This document shows positions 17,792-26,167 of a stretch of 64,000 bases of DNA, one piece after another (the stretch's first letter is position 1; each line of letters opens with the position of its first letter). The DNA comes from Chryseobacterium jejuense (GTDB taxonomy: Bacteria; Bacteroidota; Bacteroidia; Flavobacteriales; Weeksellaceae). The DNA lies in NCBI RefSeq assembly GCF_900100075.1, contig NZ_FNEG01000003.1:461978-525977 (forward strand). The letters run 5' to 3'. Under the pieces are notes generated by a model, which saw only the letters and a list, made by a program, of their open reading frames with translations, was not told the origin of the DNA and made no database searches. The position numbers and the translations under genes were made by a program.

Positions 17792-18823
17792 ATGAAATTT
17801 TCATTCAAAAACGACTATTCTGAGGGATGTCACCCGAATATTTTACAGTCACTTTTACAATATAATCTTGAGCAGCAGGCCGGATATGGTGAAGATGAGT
17901 TTTCTTTAAAGGCAAAGGAATTAATTAAAACCAAAATTAATAAGCAAGATTCAGAGATCTATTTGGTTTCCGGAGGAACACAAGCTAATCTGATTGTGAT
18001 TTCTTCTGTTTTAAAACCTTATCAATGTGCTATTTCAGCCTCTACCGGACACATTCTGAATAATGAAACCGGAGCGATTGAAGCAACAGGACATAAAATC
18101 TTAAGTATTGAAACGGAAGATGGTAAGCTAAGACCATCAGACATTATTCCGGTGTTGGAAAATCATAGAAATGTACCCCATCAGGTTATGCCGAAAATGG
18201 TTTATATTTCCAATTCTACAGAGCTGGGAACTATTTATCAGGCTAAAGAGCTGGAAGAACTTTCAGAATTTTGTAAGCAAAACCGTCTCTATCTATTTAT
18301 GGATGGTGCAAGGCTAGGGCATGGACTTACGTCTGAAATCAGTGACTTAAGTTTAGAAAGAGTAGCAGAACTTACAGATATTTTTTATCTGGGCGGAACG
18401 AAAAACGGAGCATTAATAGGAGAGGCTATCGTTATCAATAATCCGGCTCTTCAGGAAGATTTTGCTTTTAATATCAAGCAAAAAGGAGCATTACTGGCCA
18501 AAGGAAGATTATTGGGAATTCAGTTTTTAGAACTGATGAAGGATGATCTGTACTTTGATTTAGCTAAACACGCGAATCAGCAGGCGATGAAAATTAAACA
18601 TGCTTTGCAGGAAAAAGGGATCCGTTTTCTTGCAGATACGTATACCAATCAGATTTTTCCAATTCTAAGCAATGAACTTATTGAGATTTTATCAGAGAGT
18701 TTTGAGTTTTTTGTCTGGAAAAAAGTAGATGAAGAGTTTTCTGCCATTCGTTTGATTACTTCCTGGAGTACAAGTGATGATGCAGTAAGTCGCTTCATTG
18801 AAATTATCAGAAAAAAATTGTAA
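17792..18823 (+). CDS. Threonine-aldolase-like PLP-dependent lyase
   Basis: I use the ATG at 17792, which yields MKFSFKNDYSEGCHPNIL, the usual N-terminus; the longer frame from 17708 adds residues with no family resemblance. The 343-residue product shows the fold-type-I aminotransferase pattern: the cofactor-binding loop SGGTQANL, the Asp of LFMDGARLGHGL and the PLP lysine in YLGGTKNGALIGE. These features match the low-specificity L-threonine aldolase/beta-eliminating lyase group, which cleaves threonine to glycine and acetaldehyde. It is divergent from the DtxR-type gene and 79 bases ahead of the phosphotransferase. Confidence 0.87.
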   Translation: MKFSFKNDYSEGCHPNILQSLLQYNLEQQAGYGEDEFSLKAKELIKTKINKQDSEIYLVSGGTQANLIVISSVLKPYQCAISASTGHILNNETGAIEATGHKILSIETEDGKLRPSDIIPVLENHRNVPHQVMPKMVYISNSTELGTIYQAKELEELSEFCKQNRLYLFMDGARLGHGLTSEISDLSLERVAELTDIFYLGGTKNGALIGEAIVINNPALQEDFAFNIKQKGALLAKGRLLGIQFLELMKDDLYFDLAKHANQQAMKIKHALQEKGIRFLADTYTNQIFPILSNELIEILSESFEFFVWKKVDEEFSAIRLITSWSTSDDAVSRFIEIIRKKL

Positions 18824-18902
18824 TGTATAAAGCAAACAATTGTGAAAGTACATTGAAGTTCATCTAGATTTGAGCTTTAAACATCCCAATTAATTAAATA
18901 CC

Positions 18903-19907
18903 ATGAAATCTATTTTTCCGGCAACTTATTCAACACTTTGTCCGATTGCATTATCAGAGCTTATTGCTGAAAAATATGGGCTAAAAAATGTTCAATGTAA
19001 ACTTCTGGTAAGAGGAGTGGGAGATACTTATCGGGTAGAGTCGGAAGGGGACTGTTTTATACTTCGCATCTATCGTTCTTCTCATCGAAGTTTAGATCAT
19101 ATTAAAGAGGAAGTAAGACTATTACAGGCATTGAAAGATGCTCAGGTATCTGTTTCTTATCCAATTACAGACCTTTTCGGAGATATTATTTTAAAATTGG
19201 AAGCTATTGAAGGAATAAGACATGGTGTTTTATTTTCCTTTGCTAAAGGGCGTGTGATTAGATTAATGAATGATAATCAGTTTCGTGCCTTAGGAAATGA
19301 AATGGCCCGCTTTCATAATGTTTCCTCAGATTTTAAAGTAGAATATGAACGATGGAATTTTGATCTTCAAACCACTGTTTTTAAACCTTTGGAAAAATTA
19401 GAGCCTGTCTTTAAAGAAAACCCCGAAGATTATGAATGGCTGCAAAATATTGCTGCTGAAATAGAGAGTAAGCTTACAAAATTTGATACTTCAATGTTTT
19501 CAAAAGGGTATTGTCATTTTGATTTTCTGCCTAAGAATTTTCACTTTGATAATGATACCGTTACTTTCTTCGATTTTGATTTTATGGGATATGGCTGGTT
19601 GATGAATGATATCATGACTTTTTGGATCCATTTTGTATTAGATGTATCTGCAGGAAGAATGACTTATGAAGAATTTCAGAGAGCTTATCATATTTTCCTG
19701 GATGGGTATCGTGAATACCGTTTTGTGAGTTCACAGGAACTTGCTTCTATACCTTATCTTTCGATTGGATTTTGGTTGTTTTATATGAACTTTCATACCA
19801 CCCATGATCAGTTTCAGGTTTTCACTCAGATTCCACATGTGAAATCGTATGTTGGTATTATGAGAAATATTGTAGAAAATTATTGGGAAAAAGAAGACAA
19901 TGAATAA
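18903..19907 (+). CDS. APH/ChoK-family phosphotransferase (homoserine-kinase-II-like)
   Basis: A 334-residue cytoplasmic kinase-like protein. The N-lobe has VRGVGDTYRVESEGDCFILRIYRSS, with the Lys replaced by Arg in the LRIYR strand. The C-lobe has the Brenner catalytic loop CHFDFLPKNFHF and the metal-binding segment FFDFDFMGYG. This pattern covers aminoglycoside phosphotransferases, homoserine kinase type II, SrkA and choline kinases; the substrate cannot be told. The chromosomal neighbour is an amino-acid lyase, which makes a metabolic role more likely than drug resistance. Confidence 0.8.
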   Translation: MKSIFPATYSTLCPIALSELIAEKYGLKNVQCKLLVRGVGDTYRVESEGDCFILRIYRSSHRSLDHIKEEVRLLQALKDAQVSVSYPITDLFGDIILKLEAIEGIRHGVLFSFAKGRVIRLMNDNQFRALGNEMARFHNVSSDFKVEYERWNFDLQTTVFKPLEKLEPVFKENPEDYEWLQNIAAEIESKLTKFDTSMFSKGYCHFDFLPKNFHFDNDTVTFFDFDFMGYGWLMNDIMTFWIHFVLDVSAGRMTYEEFQRAYHIFLDGYREYRFVSSQELASIPYLSIGFWLFYMNFHTTHDQFQVFTQIPHVKSYVGIMRNIVENYWEKEDNE

Positions 19908-20181
19908 AGTCTCCCACAGATCACTCTGATTTTAATTTAACCACAGATTTTAAAGATGGGCACAGATGATTGTGTTTAATGTAGAGTGAATGAAAATACT
20001 GTTGTAGATCTTAATTGATAATACCTGTATGACTTGTTTTTATAGATAGATAGTTTTTATTTTACTAAAACACCTGTGAAAATCCGTGTAATCCGCGGTT
20101 GATCATAAAGCGAATGCATAGTCATAAAATTGTTTCGATGGAAAATCATTTTATTTTCGTTGCTCAGATTTTGTGAAAAAT
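19908..20181. other. Non-coding repeat-like region with CCACAGAT / ATCCGTG ends
   Basis: There is no supportable ORF. Near 19951 lies ACCACAGATTTTAAAGATG and near 20070-20100 lies CACCTGTGAAAATCCGTG, roughly complementary word families in opposite orientation. This resembles a degenerate intergenic repeat of the kind also seen at 2.9 and 26.4 kb. Confidence 0.4.
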
Positions 20182-20216
20182 AAAATGCTGTTCCCGGATT
20201 TGAGAACAGCATTTTT
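20182..20216 (-). terminator. Terminator of the lipoprotein gene at 20230-20730
   Basis: AAAATGCTGTTC and GAACAGCATTTTT form a 12-bp stem with a 9-base loop. The A run on the plus strand before it gives the T run for the minus-strand transcript. Confidence 0.75.
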
Positions 20217-20229
20217 ATTTCAATATTAT

Positions 20230-20730
20230 TTATTTTACAGCTTTGTTAACTATTTTACAGTCGGTAGCATTCAGTTTTGGGCCATCTTTATAGCTGATCT
20301 TATTTTCGCTGGCATATTTAGATTGTCCGTCTTCTTCTTTATGATCTCCAATTCCTTCTGTCAAAGCATTGTCTTTTTGAAGGAAATAAATATCTCTTTT
20401 GCTTTTTCGTCCTTCAGAAGTAAATTCGTAAGTTAGTTTTAGAGTATCTCCTGATTTAAAACCGGTTACATCTCCGTTTGAACTGTCTTTTTCACTGTTT
20501 TTGTAAGATAATTTTCCGGTAATGGTTCCCAGATTATCATCAATAGAGGCGAAGACACTGTCTTTTCCTACCACTCCTACATAGCAGAATGATTTTGGCC
20601 CTAATGTATCTACTACAGGTTCTTCTACTGCAATAGTATCAGTATTGGCTTTCGGAGCAGGAACTTCAGTTTTTTTATTACAATTAATCATTACTGCTGA
20701 GATAGCACCCATTAAAATTAATTTCTTCAT
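20230..20730 (-). CDS. Predicted lipoprotein of unknown function
   Basis: The 166-residue product has MKKLILMGAISAVMINCNKK, with a lipobox-like VMINC; lipidation at Cys17 is likely. A proline/threonine-rich linker (PAPKANTDTIAVEEPVVDT) is followed by a small soluble domain with CYVGVVGKDSVFASIDDNLGTITGKL and alternating beta strands. Three further Cys or Lys-rich turns are present, including ATDCKIV near the C-terminus, which could disulfide-bond with SFCYVG. I recognise no family. It is transcribed alone. Confidence 0.75.
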   Translation of the reverse strand: MKKLILMGAISAVMINCNKKTEVPAPKANTDTIAVEEPVVDTLGPKSFCYVGVVGKDSVFASIDDNLGTITGKLSYKNSEKDSSNGDVTGFKSGDTLKLTYEFTSEGRKSKRDIYFLQKDNALTEGIGDHKEEDGQSKYASENKISYKDGPKLNATDCKIVNKAVK

Positions 20731-20874
20731 ATCCTTAGTTATTTAAAATCAAATTTTGAAGCGCTAAATTAGTGATACTATTTATATATTAATGAATATT
20801 TTTCTAAAGTTTAAAAATATCATTCACTTGGGCACGGAAAATGATTCATATTATTTTATTTTTAAATTCATATT

Positions 20875-21834
20875 ATGAAACAGACCATCAGAATGCTGGG
20901 ATTGGGATTATTATTTTTAGGATTAGATTTTTTGAAAGGTCAAATACCCCAAAACTATATTTATACTTCATCGGGAGATTTGCAGAATATAGAAGAAATG
21001 ATTGTACGAAAAGATATTGGCGGGGTACAGATTGTCTATAACTGGAGAGCTTTGGAAACTTCAAAAGATGTTTATGATTTTTCAGGTATTGAAAAAGATT
21101 TAGAGTATTTGACTTCTTTAGATAAAAAGTTGTTTATACAGCTTCAGGACAGGTTTTTTGAGCCTCAGGCAAGATATGTTCCTGATTATATTTTGAATGG
21201 GAAGGAATATACCGGTGGACTGGTGGCTCAATATGATAATCCGGGAGAAAATAAACCTGTTGGAAATGGTTGGGTAACCCAGCAATGGAATCCTGCAGTT
21301 AGGGAAAGGTATCAAAAGCTGATAGGAGAGCTGGCGAAAAAGTTTGACGGGAGAATTCAGGGAATTAATCTTCCGGAAACCTCCATAGATATTGAAATGA
21401 AAAAAGACAAAACCGGATTTAGCTGTGATACATATTTTCAGGCTGAGTTGGATAATTTAAAATTTGCAAGGCATGCATTCAAAAAATCTTATGTATTACA
21501 ATATGTTAATTTCTTTCCATGTGAATGGGAAAATGATCATCAGTATATGTCCAGATTATTTGATTTTGCCGATAAAAATAATATAGGGTTGGGCGGGCCG
21601 GATATTGTTCCTAATAAAAATGCTCAGATGAAAAACTCTTATCCCTTTTTTAATCAATATAAAGGAAAATTATCACTGGTCGCTATGGCAGTCCAAGAGC
21701 CTACTTTAACATATAAAAATCCAAAAACAAAAAAGCCCTTTACAAAAGAAGAATTTGTGAATTATGCACAGGATTTTCTTGGGGTTAATATTATATTCTG
21801 GAGCGTGGAATCTCCATGGCTAAAAGGGTTATGA
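20875..21834 (+). CDS. Secreted glycoside-hydrolase-like (TIM-barrel) protein
   Basis: The 319-residue protein has a signal peptide (MKQTIRMLGLGLLFLGLDFLKG, then QIPQN). The order of motifs resembles a beta/alpha barrel glycosidase: VQIVYNWRALETSKDVYDFSGIEKDL is the typical substrate-entrance strand and helix, GINLPETSID carries a potential acid/base Glu on strand 4, and IIFWSVESPWL near the end carries a Trp/Glu pair like the last barrel strand. The presumed catalytic residues are inference. I cannot assign a family number or substrate. It is flanked by repeat-rich non-coding DNA on the downstream side. Confidence 0.65.
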   Translation: MKQTIRMLGLGLLFLGLDFLKGQIPQNYIYTSSGDLQNIEEMIVRKDIGGVQIVYNWRALETSKDVYDFSGIEKDLEYLTSLDKKLFIQLQDRFFEPQARYVPDYILNGKEYTGGLVAQYDNPGENKPVGNGWVTQQWNPAVRERYQKLIGELAKKFDGRIQGINLPETSIDIEMKKDKTGFSCDTYFQAELDNLKFARHAFKKSYVLQYVNFFPCEWENDHQYMSRLFDFADKNNIGLGGPDIVPNKNAQMKNSYPFFNQYKGKLSLVAMAVQEPTLTYKNPKTKKPFTKEEFVNYAQDFLGVNIIFWSVESPWLKGL

Positions 21835-21884
21835 ATGTTATTGGAAAAGAGAGACCATAATTTATAAATAAACTAAACGTTTTA

Positions 21885-21904
21885 TTTGTCATTCCGTAGG
21901 AGTC
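21885..21904 (+). repeat. Short copy of the 63-64 kb dispersed repeat
   Basis: TTTGTCATTCCGTAGGAGTC matches 63877-63896 at 18 of 20 positions. It lies in the non-coding stretch between the secreted glycosidase-like gene and DUF4256. Confidence 0.5.
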
Positions 21905-22057
21905 CAAGCGTAGTAGATTAGGATTTTCTTGTAACCACAAAAGTCACAAAAGTTTTTGAACACTTAAGGTATTAAAGTTTCCAGTTTTGCGGATATAAAG
22001 TACACTAAAGTCTAAAAGTGAAAAAATCAAAGATTTTTTCACTTTACTCTAGCACCC

Positions 22058-22615
22058 TCAAACCTTCAAACTCCCCCTAAACCCTCTCGCTGCATAATAA
22101 GAATCTGCACCATTATGATAGTAGAATACGGTATTGTAGCGTCTGTCGCAGAAAACAGCACCACCATGTTCTCTAATTGCTGAAGGTGTTTGCACCCAAC
22201 TGGACGTTTTCTGGTCAAACTTTCCAAGTTCCTGGAGCTTGCGATATTGTTCTTCGGTTAAAATTTCAATGCCCATTTCAAAAGCTTTATCTATGGCATT
22301 GCTTTCTGGCTTATTGGCTTTTCGGGATTCCCAAGCAAGATAGTCGTAGCAAAGGCTTCTGCGTTTTGGACTTTCCGGTGAGCAGTCGAAGAAGAGGTAT
22401 TCGTCTGTTTTTTGATTGTAATCTACAACGTCAGGTTCGCCTTCTGTTTCTTCCATTTCGTTCAAAGACCATAGTTTTTCAGGATTAGCTTCCAATTTGG
22501 TCTGAATTTTTTTCCATTTCAGGCCTTTGTGGCGGTTCATATTTTTTTCAAAACGGGTTTGCAGTACTTTTAAAAGGGCTTCGCTTTGTTCGGGTGTTAA
22601 GGATTTTTTTTTCAT
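22058..22615 (-). CDS. DUF4256 family protein
   Basis: The 185-residue cytoplasmic protein matches the DUF4256 pattern as I know it: an N-terminal helix (LLKVLQTRFEKNMNRH), the segment WSLNEMEETEGEPDVV, the strand YLFFDCSPESPKRRSLCYD, and a C-terminal block AIREHGGAVFCDRRYNTVFYYHNGADSYYAARGFRG. The function of the family is unknown. It is the last gene of an apparent operon led by an ArsR regulator at 24867, although a 156-base gap with a dispersed repeat separates it from the DoxX gene. Confidence 0.8.
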   Translation of the reverse strand: MKKKSLTPEQSEALLKVLQTRFEKNMNRHKGLKWKKIQTKLEANPEKLWSLNEMEETEGEPDVVDYNQKTDEYLFFDCSPESPKRRSLCYDYLAWESRKANKPESNAIDKAFEMGIEILTEEQYRKLQELGKFDQKTSSWVQTPSAIREHGGAVFCDRRYNTVFYYHNGADSYYAARGFRGSLKV

Positions 22616-22664
22616 ATTAAATTTTGTTTTACTGTTTGTTCTTTTGAATGATTTGGTTTCTGTT

Positions 22665-22742
22665 GTTGGGAATCGTAAAGGCGCAAGAGGTTTTGGAGGC
22701 TGAGAATATTTTTAAGGCGCAAGGATTTTATCTCCGATAAAA
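22665..22742. repeat. Dispersed intergenic repeat of about 78 bp, copy B
   Basis: Positions 22710-22742 match the reverse complement of 3087-3119 at 32 of 33 positions. The part from 22665 resembles the reverse complement of about 3120-3164. It lies between the DoxX and DUF4256 genes inside an otherwise operon-like arrangement. Confidence 0.6.
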
Positions 22743-22771
22743 TTAATTTTAAACAACTTTACTATTAAGAA

Positions 22772-23173
22772 TTATTTTTCAATAATAGTAATTTTTCTGT
22801 TAGCAGGTCTGAAATACCATGAAATGATAACTAAAACCAATAATAAGACCGCAGGGAAGGTTCTTCCGGCAGGATCTCCAACAATAAGATGTGAGATAAC
22901 GGCTCCGGACATCACGAAGAAAAATCCTGCGTAGGCCCATTCTTTTAATAGTAATCGTTTCGGGATAAGGATGGCGATAACGCCTAGTAGTTTCCAGACT
23001 CCGATAATGGTCATGAGATAAGCCGGATATCCAAGGTTTGTAAAATTGGCAAGTTCATCTTTATTTTTCATAAGCTGAACAATGGCTGTAGAAACCATGC
23101 CTAATGCCATCCAAAGGGTAAAGATCCAGTAGATGATTTTTGTTCTTTTTTCTGATCGGTTTGATGTTTCCAT
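22772..23173 (-). CDS. DoxX family membrane protein
   Basis: A 133-residue protein with four hydrophobic segments (about 13-31, 49-68, 77-96, 101-118) and the DoxX-like pattern LGYPAYLMTIIGVWKLLGVIAILIP in the second helix. These small inner-membrane proteins are widespread in Bacteroidetes and lack a settled function; some relatives act in redox or thiosulfate metabolism. It lies 18 bases after the YdeI-like gene in the ArsR-led operon, an arrangement that recurs in Bacteroidetes. Confidence 0.82.
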   Translation of the reverse strand: METSNRSEKRTKIIYWIFTLWMALGMVSTAIVQLMKNKDELANFTNLGYPAYLMTIIGVWKLLGVIAILIPKRLLLKEWAYAGFFFVMSGAVISHLIVGDPAGRTFPAVLLLVLVIISWYFRPANRKITIIEK

Positions 23174-23191
23174 ATTGATTAAGTTTTGTGA

Positions 23192-23770
23192 TTAGTCGTT
23201 AAGCCCTTTTCCGTCTAGGATTTGAGGGATGCATTTCTCAATTCTTGCTTCTCTGGTTTTAGACTGTTTGGCAGATGAGAAATAAAGTAGGTAGGCCCTT
23301 TGTCTTCCTTGTGTTAATCCTTCGAACGCTTCTTTTAATACTAGATTTTCATCTAATTTTTGTTGAAATTCCTCAACCATTTCAAAGTCTTTGGTTTTCT
23401 TCATTTCAACTTTAGCTCCTGATTCTTCAATTTCTACAGCTTCAAACATATAGGCACGAAGTTCTTTTTCAAGATCATTGATCTGTAGAATATCTGTAAA
23501 ACGGATTTGCCTTGCCGCCTGTACATTTTCAGATTGCTGAATTAAAATCTGGTCAGGATCTTTCATCAAAGCACCTTTAAAAAAGAGAAGTGCACAATAT
23601 TCTTTAAAACCGTGAATTAAGAAAATATTTTTCCCTTCATAGGTATAACAAGGGCAGCCCCATTTTAAATCTTCTACCAATTCGGTACTTAGGGCAATGG
23701 TTCTTAATTTTTCAAATTCTTCTTTCCACTGTGTGGCTTTATCGAAGAAAAAATCAACTTTTGGATTCAT
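23192..23770 (-). CDS. YdeI/OmpD-associated (DUF1801-type) protein
   Basis: The 192-residue protein carries the DUF1801-like domain (about residues 10-110: VEDLKWGCPCYTYEGKNIFLIHGFKEYCALLFFKGAL) and the C-terminal YdeI motif YLLYFSSAKQSKTREARIEKCIPQIL. The frataxin-like DUF1801 fold is of unknown role. The family is often next to SRPBCC and ArsR genes, as here. It starts 92 bases after the SRPBCC gene; that gap contains a 29-bp unit that is repeated ahead of the SRPBCC gene. Confidence 0.82.
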   Translation of the reverse strand: MNPKVDFFFDKATQWKEEFEKLRTIALSTELVEDLKWGCPCYTYEGKNIFLIHGFKEYCALLFFKGALMKDPDQILIQQSENVQAARQIRFTDILQINDLEKELRAYMFEAVEIEESGAKVEMKKTKDFEMVEEFQQKLDENLVLKEAFEGLTQGRQRAYLLYFSSAKQSKTREARIEKCIPQILDGKGLND

Positions 23771-23797
23771 GTGTTTTGGGTTTGAGGGTTTCGGGAT

Positions 23798-23826
23798 GCG
23801 AGATGCGGGTTATTGAGTTTCATGAT
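23798..23826 (+). repeat. 29-bp GCGAGATGCGGG repeat, copy 1
   Basis: The unit starts GCGAGATGCGGGTTATTGAG and matches 24381-24409 at 27 of 29 positions. Each copy sits 25-35 bases upstream of a start codon in the same operon. Confidence 0.65.
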
Positions 23827-23862
23827 ATGGAGTACGAGATATTTAAGCAATAATTTTATGAC

Positions 23863-24348
23863 TTACCCCTCGAAACCCGGAACACGTACCCCGTTAAACA
23901 TTTCCTGTAAACGATTATGCGCCCTATTAATTCCCTGAGCAAAAGGCATTTTCAGGTGCTGATCTCTGAAGTCTACAGATTTATAGATGGTTTGAATGGT
24001 GATTTTACTGGTGGTATCCGTTAGTTTTTCAAATTCTAAGAACTCAATCTGAACCGGAAAAGGCGTGTTTTCCATCTGAAAAGTTCTTATAATTTTTTCA
24101 TTCAGAACAATATCATGAATGGTTCCATTAGCGCTGAACATCACTTCTCCCTGAGGATTTGAAGTTTCGAAACGATAACTTCCGTGGGGTTGGTTTTCAA
24201 ACTTGGTCACTTTGGTTCCCATCCATTGTTCGAAAAGTTCAGCTTCTGTATAAGCTTTGAAGAGCAATTCTACAGGAAGATCAAATTCTCTGATGATGAA
24301 GATTTCCTGTTTTCCATCTTCTGCCTGAATTTTTGTTTTAAGTTCCAT
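23863..24348 (-). CDS. SRPBCC (AHSA1-type) domain protein
   Basis: The 161-residue protein shows the AHA1/CalC-type START-like fold: the strand and helix FIIREFDLPVELLFKAYTEAELFEQWMG, then GSYRFETSNPQGEVMFSANGTIHDIVLNEKIIRTF and FLEFEKLTDTTSKITIQTIY, with a C-terminal helix. Members bind hydrophobic ligands or partner proteins; the ligand is unknown. The gene is second in the ArsR-led operon, a classic ArsR-SRPBCC pairing. Confidence 0.88.
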   Translation of the reverse strand: MELKTKIQAEDGKQEIFIIREFDLPVELLFKAYTEAELFEQWMGTKVTKFENQPHGSYRFETSNPQGEVMFSANGTIHDIVLNEKIIRTFQMENTPFPVQIEFLEFEKLTDTTSKITIQTIYKSVDFRDQHLKMPFAQGINRAHNRLQEMFNGVRVPGFEG

Positions 24349-24380
24349 ATTTTGAGGGTTTTGGGTTCGTGTTTCGTGGT

Positions 24381-24409
24381 GCGAGATGCGGGTTGTTGAG
24401 TTTCGTGAT
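24381..24409 (+). repeat. 29-bp GCGAGATGCGGG repeat, copy 2
   Basis: Matches 23798-23826 at 27 of 29 positions. It is embedded in about 190 bases of low-complexity GTG/CGAG-rich sequence that forms the gap between the SRPBCC and ArsR genes and includes several shorter variants of the same words. Confidence 0.6.
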
Positions 24410-24540
24410 TCGAGGTACGTGTTATTGTTTTTCGTGGTGCGGGATTCGAGTTATTGAGGTTAAGGGTACGAGTAAAGGGCTTTTATTTGGTTTTGTATTT
24501 GTAAACTTATATTGCTAAAACCCGAACCCCGAACCGCGCA

Positions 24541-24867
24541 TCACGCATTTTTATCCTGATATGCTTTCATCACACTTTCCAGCTTATTGAATTTCTCATC
24601 CCACATTTTGCGGAATGGCTCTATAAAATCGGCTATTTCTTTCATTTTATTGGGATTAAGGTGGTAAGTAATTTCACGGCCGTTTTGTTCAGATCTCAAC
24701 AGTTCGCATTCTGTAAGGATCTGAAGATGCTTGGAAACGGTAGGTCTTGCGGTATCGAAATTGGAAGCAATGGCTCCTGCAGTCATAGATTGTGCAGCCA
24801 CCAGCATCAATATAGATCTTCTGGTTGGGTCTGCAATGGCCTGAAAAACATCTCTTCTTAAATTCAT
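24541..24867 (-). CDS. ArsR-family helix-turn-helix regulator
   Basis: A 108-residue winged-helix protein of standard ArsR length. The recognition region is [40 protein letters not shown] (about 32-71), preceded by [13 protein letters not shown]. It has no CxC metal site and no other Cys at the usual places, so it belongs to the non-metal ArsR group that controls SRPBCC-type genes. It heads the operon running to 22772 or 22058. Two tandem inverted repeats directly upstream of its start (24871-24912) are its probable operators. Confidence 0.9.
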   Translation of the reverse strand: MNLRRDVFQAIADPTRRSILMLVAAQSMTAGAIASNFDTARPTVSKHLQILTECELLRSEQNGREITYHLNPNKMKEIADFIEPFRKMWDEKFNKLESVMKAYQDKNA

Positions 24868-24870
24868 TGT

Positions 24871-24912
24871 GTAGTTATTTGACTACAAATATATGTGTAG
24901 TTATTTAGCTAC
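24871..24912. promoter_or_regulatory. Tandem operators for the ArsR-type regulator
   Basis: Two copies of a GTAG-TTATTT-CTAC type palindrome: GTAGTTATTTGACTAC at 24871-24886 and GTAGTTATTTAGCTAC at 24897-24912, starting 26 bases apart and beginning 4 bases before the start codon. Binding here would block initiation of the operon. Confidence 0.65.
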
Positions 24913-25052
24913 GCAAATTTTTTTAGAAAAAATATTATTTACTTAATTAAAAAATCCTTTGTAATATTTCTACAAAGGATTAAAATCTTTTCAGTATTCT
25001 ATTCATTTATTCTTGGAATAAATTGTTTTATTATTCCAGACATAATCACCTG

Positions 25053-25395
25053 TTAGATGGATGTGTCTTCCTGAAGAGCATTTTCCTGAGCCAGCCTACA
25101 TGCAATTTCCATCTGATCTTCCAGCTGTTTAATTTTTTCATTTAAATATTGAGTTGCATCCAAAGATATATCCAATGGAAATTTGTTCTCATCCTTTATT
25201 GCCGAAAATAAGTCCTCGGGTATAAGATAGTCCTCAAAATCTTTATACTGGCGTGATCCCTGTACCCATATATCTCCCGAACGCAGATGGTTCTTCAGTT
25301 CAGAGAATACACAGAGTTCATAAAACTTTCTATCTGTCCCATTTTCTGTAAATACCAGTTCTTCCCATCTTTTTCTTATAAAGCTTCCGGGAGTT
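25053..25395 (-). pseudogene. Tn3-family transposase remnant (C-terminal-side fragment of TnpA)
   Basis: Translating the minus strand from about 25395 to the stop at 25053 gives an open stretch of some 114 codons without a start. It contains SFIRKRWEELVF, RKFYELCVFSELKNHLRSGD, IWVQGSRQYKDFEDYLIP and LNEKIKQLEDQMEIACRLA. The words L-x-L-R-x-G-D-x-W-V-x-G-S-R-x-Y-x-D-F-x-x-Y-L are characteristic of Tn3-family transposases (normally about 950-1000 residues). The remainder of the gene, the terminal repeats and a resolvase are absent. Its upstream end merges with the 3' end of the secreted-protein gene at 25415. Confidence 0.8.
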
Positions 25396-25414
25396 TTTTT
25401 GTAGAAGAAAATTA

Positions 25415-26167
25415 TTATAGATTCAATAGAGAGTTTATAACCAGAGAGGAATTTGCCGAATTTCCAGAATAAGTTACAGTTCCTACCCGTACTACGTAAC
25501 TACTATCAAGATAGGCCTCTTTTGCAAATAATTTAATGGTATAAGTGTGTCCTTTAACAATATCGACTGGGATTAAACTCGGACTTGCTGCTGCATTGGA
25601 CCCCTGATTAGAAACAACCAAGACTGGTGAAATTAATATAGTTCCTTTTTGCACAATTGAGGTTGTCGTATCTGTCACCTGAACTTCACAATATGTATTG
25701 GAAACCTTTGGATTAGTATTATTGCCCATTGTGGAATAAACAATATAATTTAAAAATATATTTCCATCAGAAGGTGCTGTGTAAGTAGTACTAAGTTGTG
25801 TAATTTCTTGCAGCGTACTTGTCATCACTAAATTGGAACTGGTTTGTTTAAATTCTACAAAGTCATAAACCTTTCCTGTCGGGTTGAATTGCTTGGGAAT
25901 CTTTATCCAGGTTCCATCTAAAAAATAGTAAAGACCTTTTCCTTGAACAAGGTTTGCATTTGTATTCCACACAAATAACCCTTCTGCTGGATTTAGTATC
26001 GTGGTGATATCAGTTATGGATTGCAAAGATACTCTCGGAAAAAGGACCCCTTTATTTTGACTTGTAATATCCAAGACAGCAGATGGGACAGGCGTTGTTG
26101 TATTTATTCCGACTTGAGAATATCCCAAAACAGAAAAAAAAACGGGTAAAAATAATATTTTTTTCAT
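25415..26167 (-). CDS. Secreted protein with flavobacterial QVGINTT N-terminus
   Basis: The 250-residue product has a signal peptide (MKKILFLPVFFSVLGYS) and then QVGINTTTPVPSAVLDI, a start shared by many exported Bacteroidetes proteins of unknown role (two more at 32.9-34.4 kb). The region GLFVWNTNANLVQGKGLYYFLDGTWIKI is also typical of the group. The C-terminal half (about 110-250) is beta-rich and Thr/Ser-rich (SSNLVMTSTLQEITQLSTTYTAPSDG). There is no T9SS tail. It is bounded downstream by a Tn3 transposase remnant. Confidence 0.75.
   Translation of the reverse strand: MKKILFLPVFFSVLGYSQVGINTTTPVPSAVLDITSQNKGVLFPRVSLQSITDITTILNPAEGLFVWNTNANLVQGKGLYYFLDGTWIKIPKQFNPTGKVYDFVEFKQTSSNLVMTSTLQEITQLSTTYTAPSDGNIFLNYIVYSTMGNNTNPKVSNTYCEVQVTDTTTSIVQKGTILISPVLVVSNQGSNAAASPSLIPVDIVKGHTYTIKLFAKEAYLDSSYVVRVGTVTYSGNSANSSLVINSLLNL

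Noticed and set aside
18903..19907. Aminoglycoside-resistance phosphotransferase
   Set aside because: The Brenner and DFD motifs are shared by homoserine and choline kinase-like enzymes, and the gene sits next to an amino-acid lyase with no mobile context. A resistance call is not supported.
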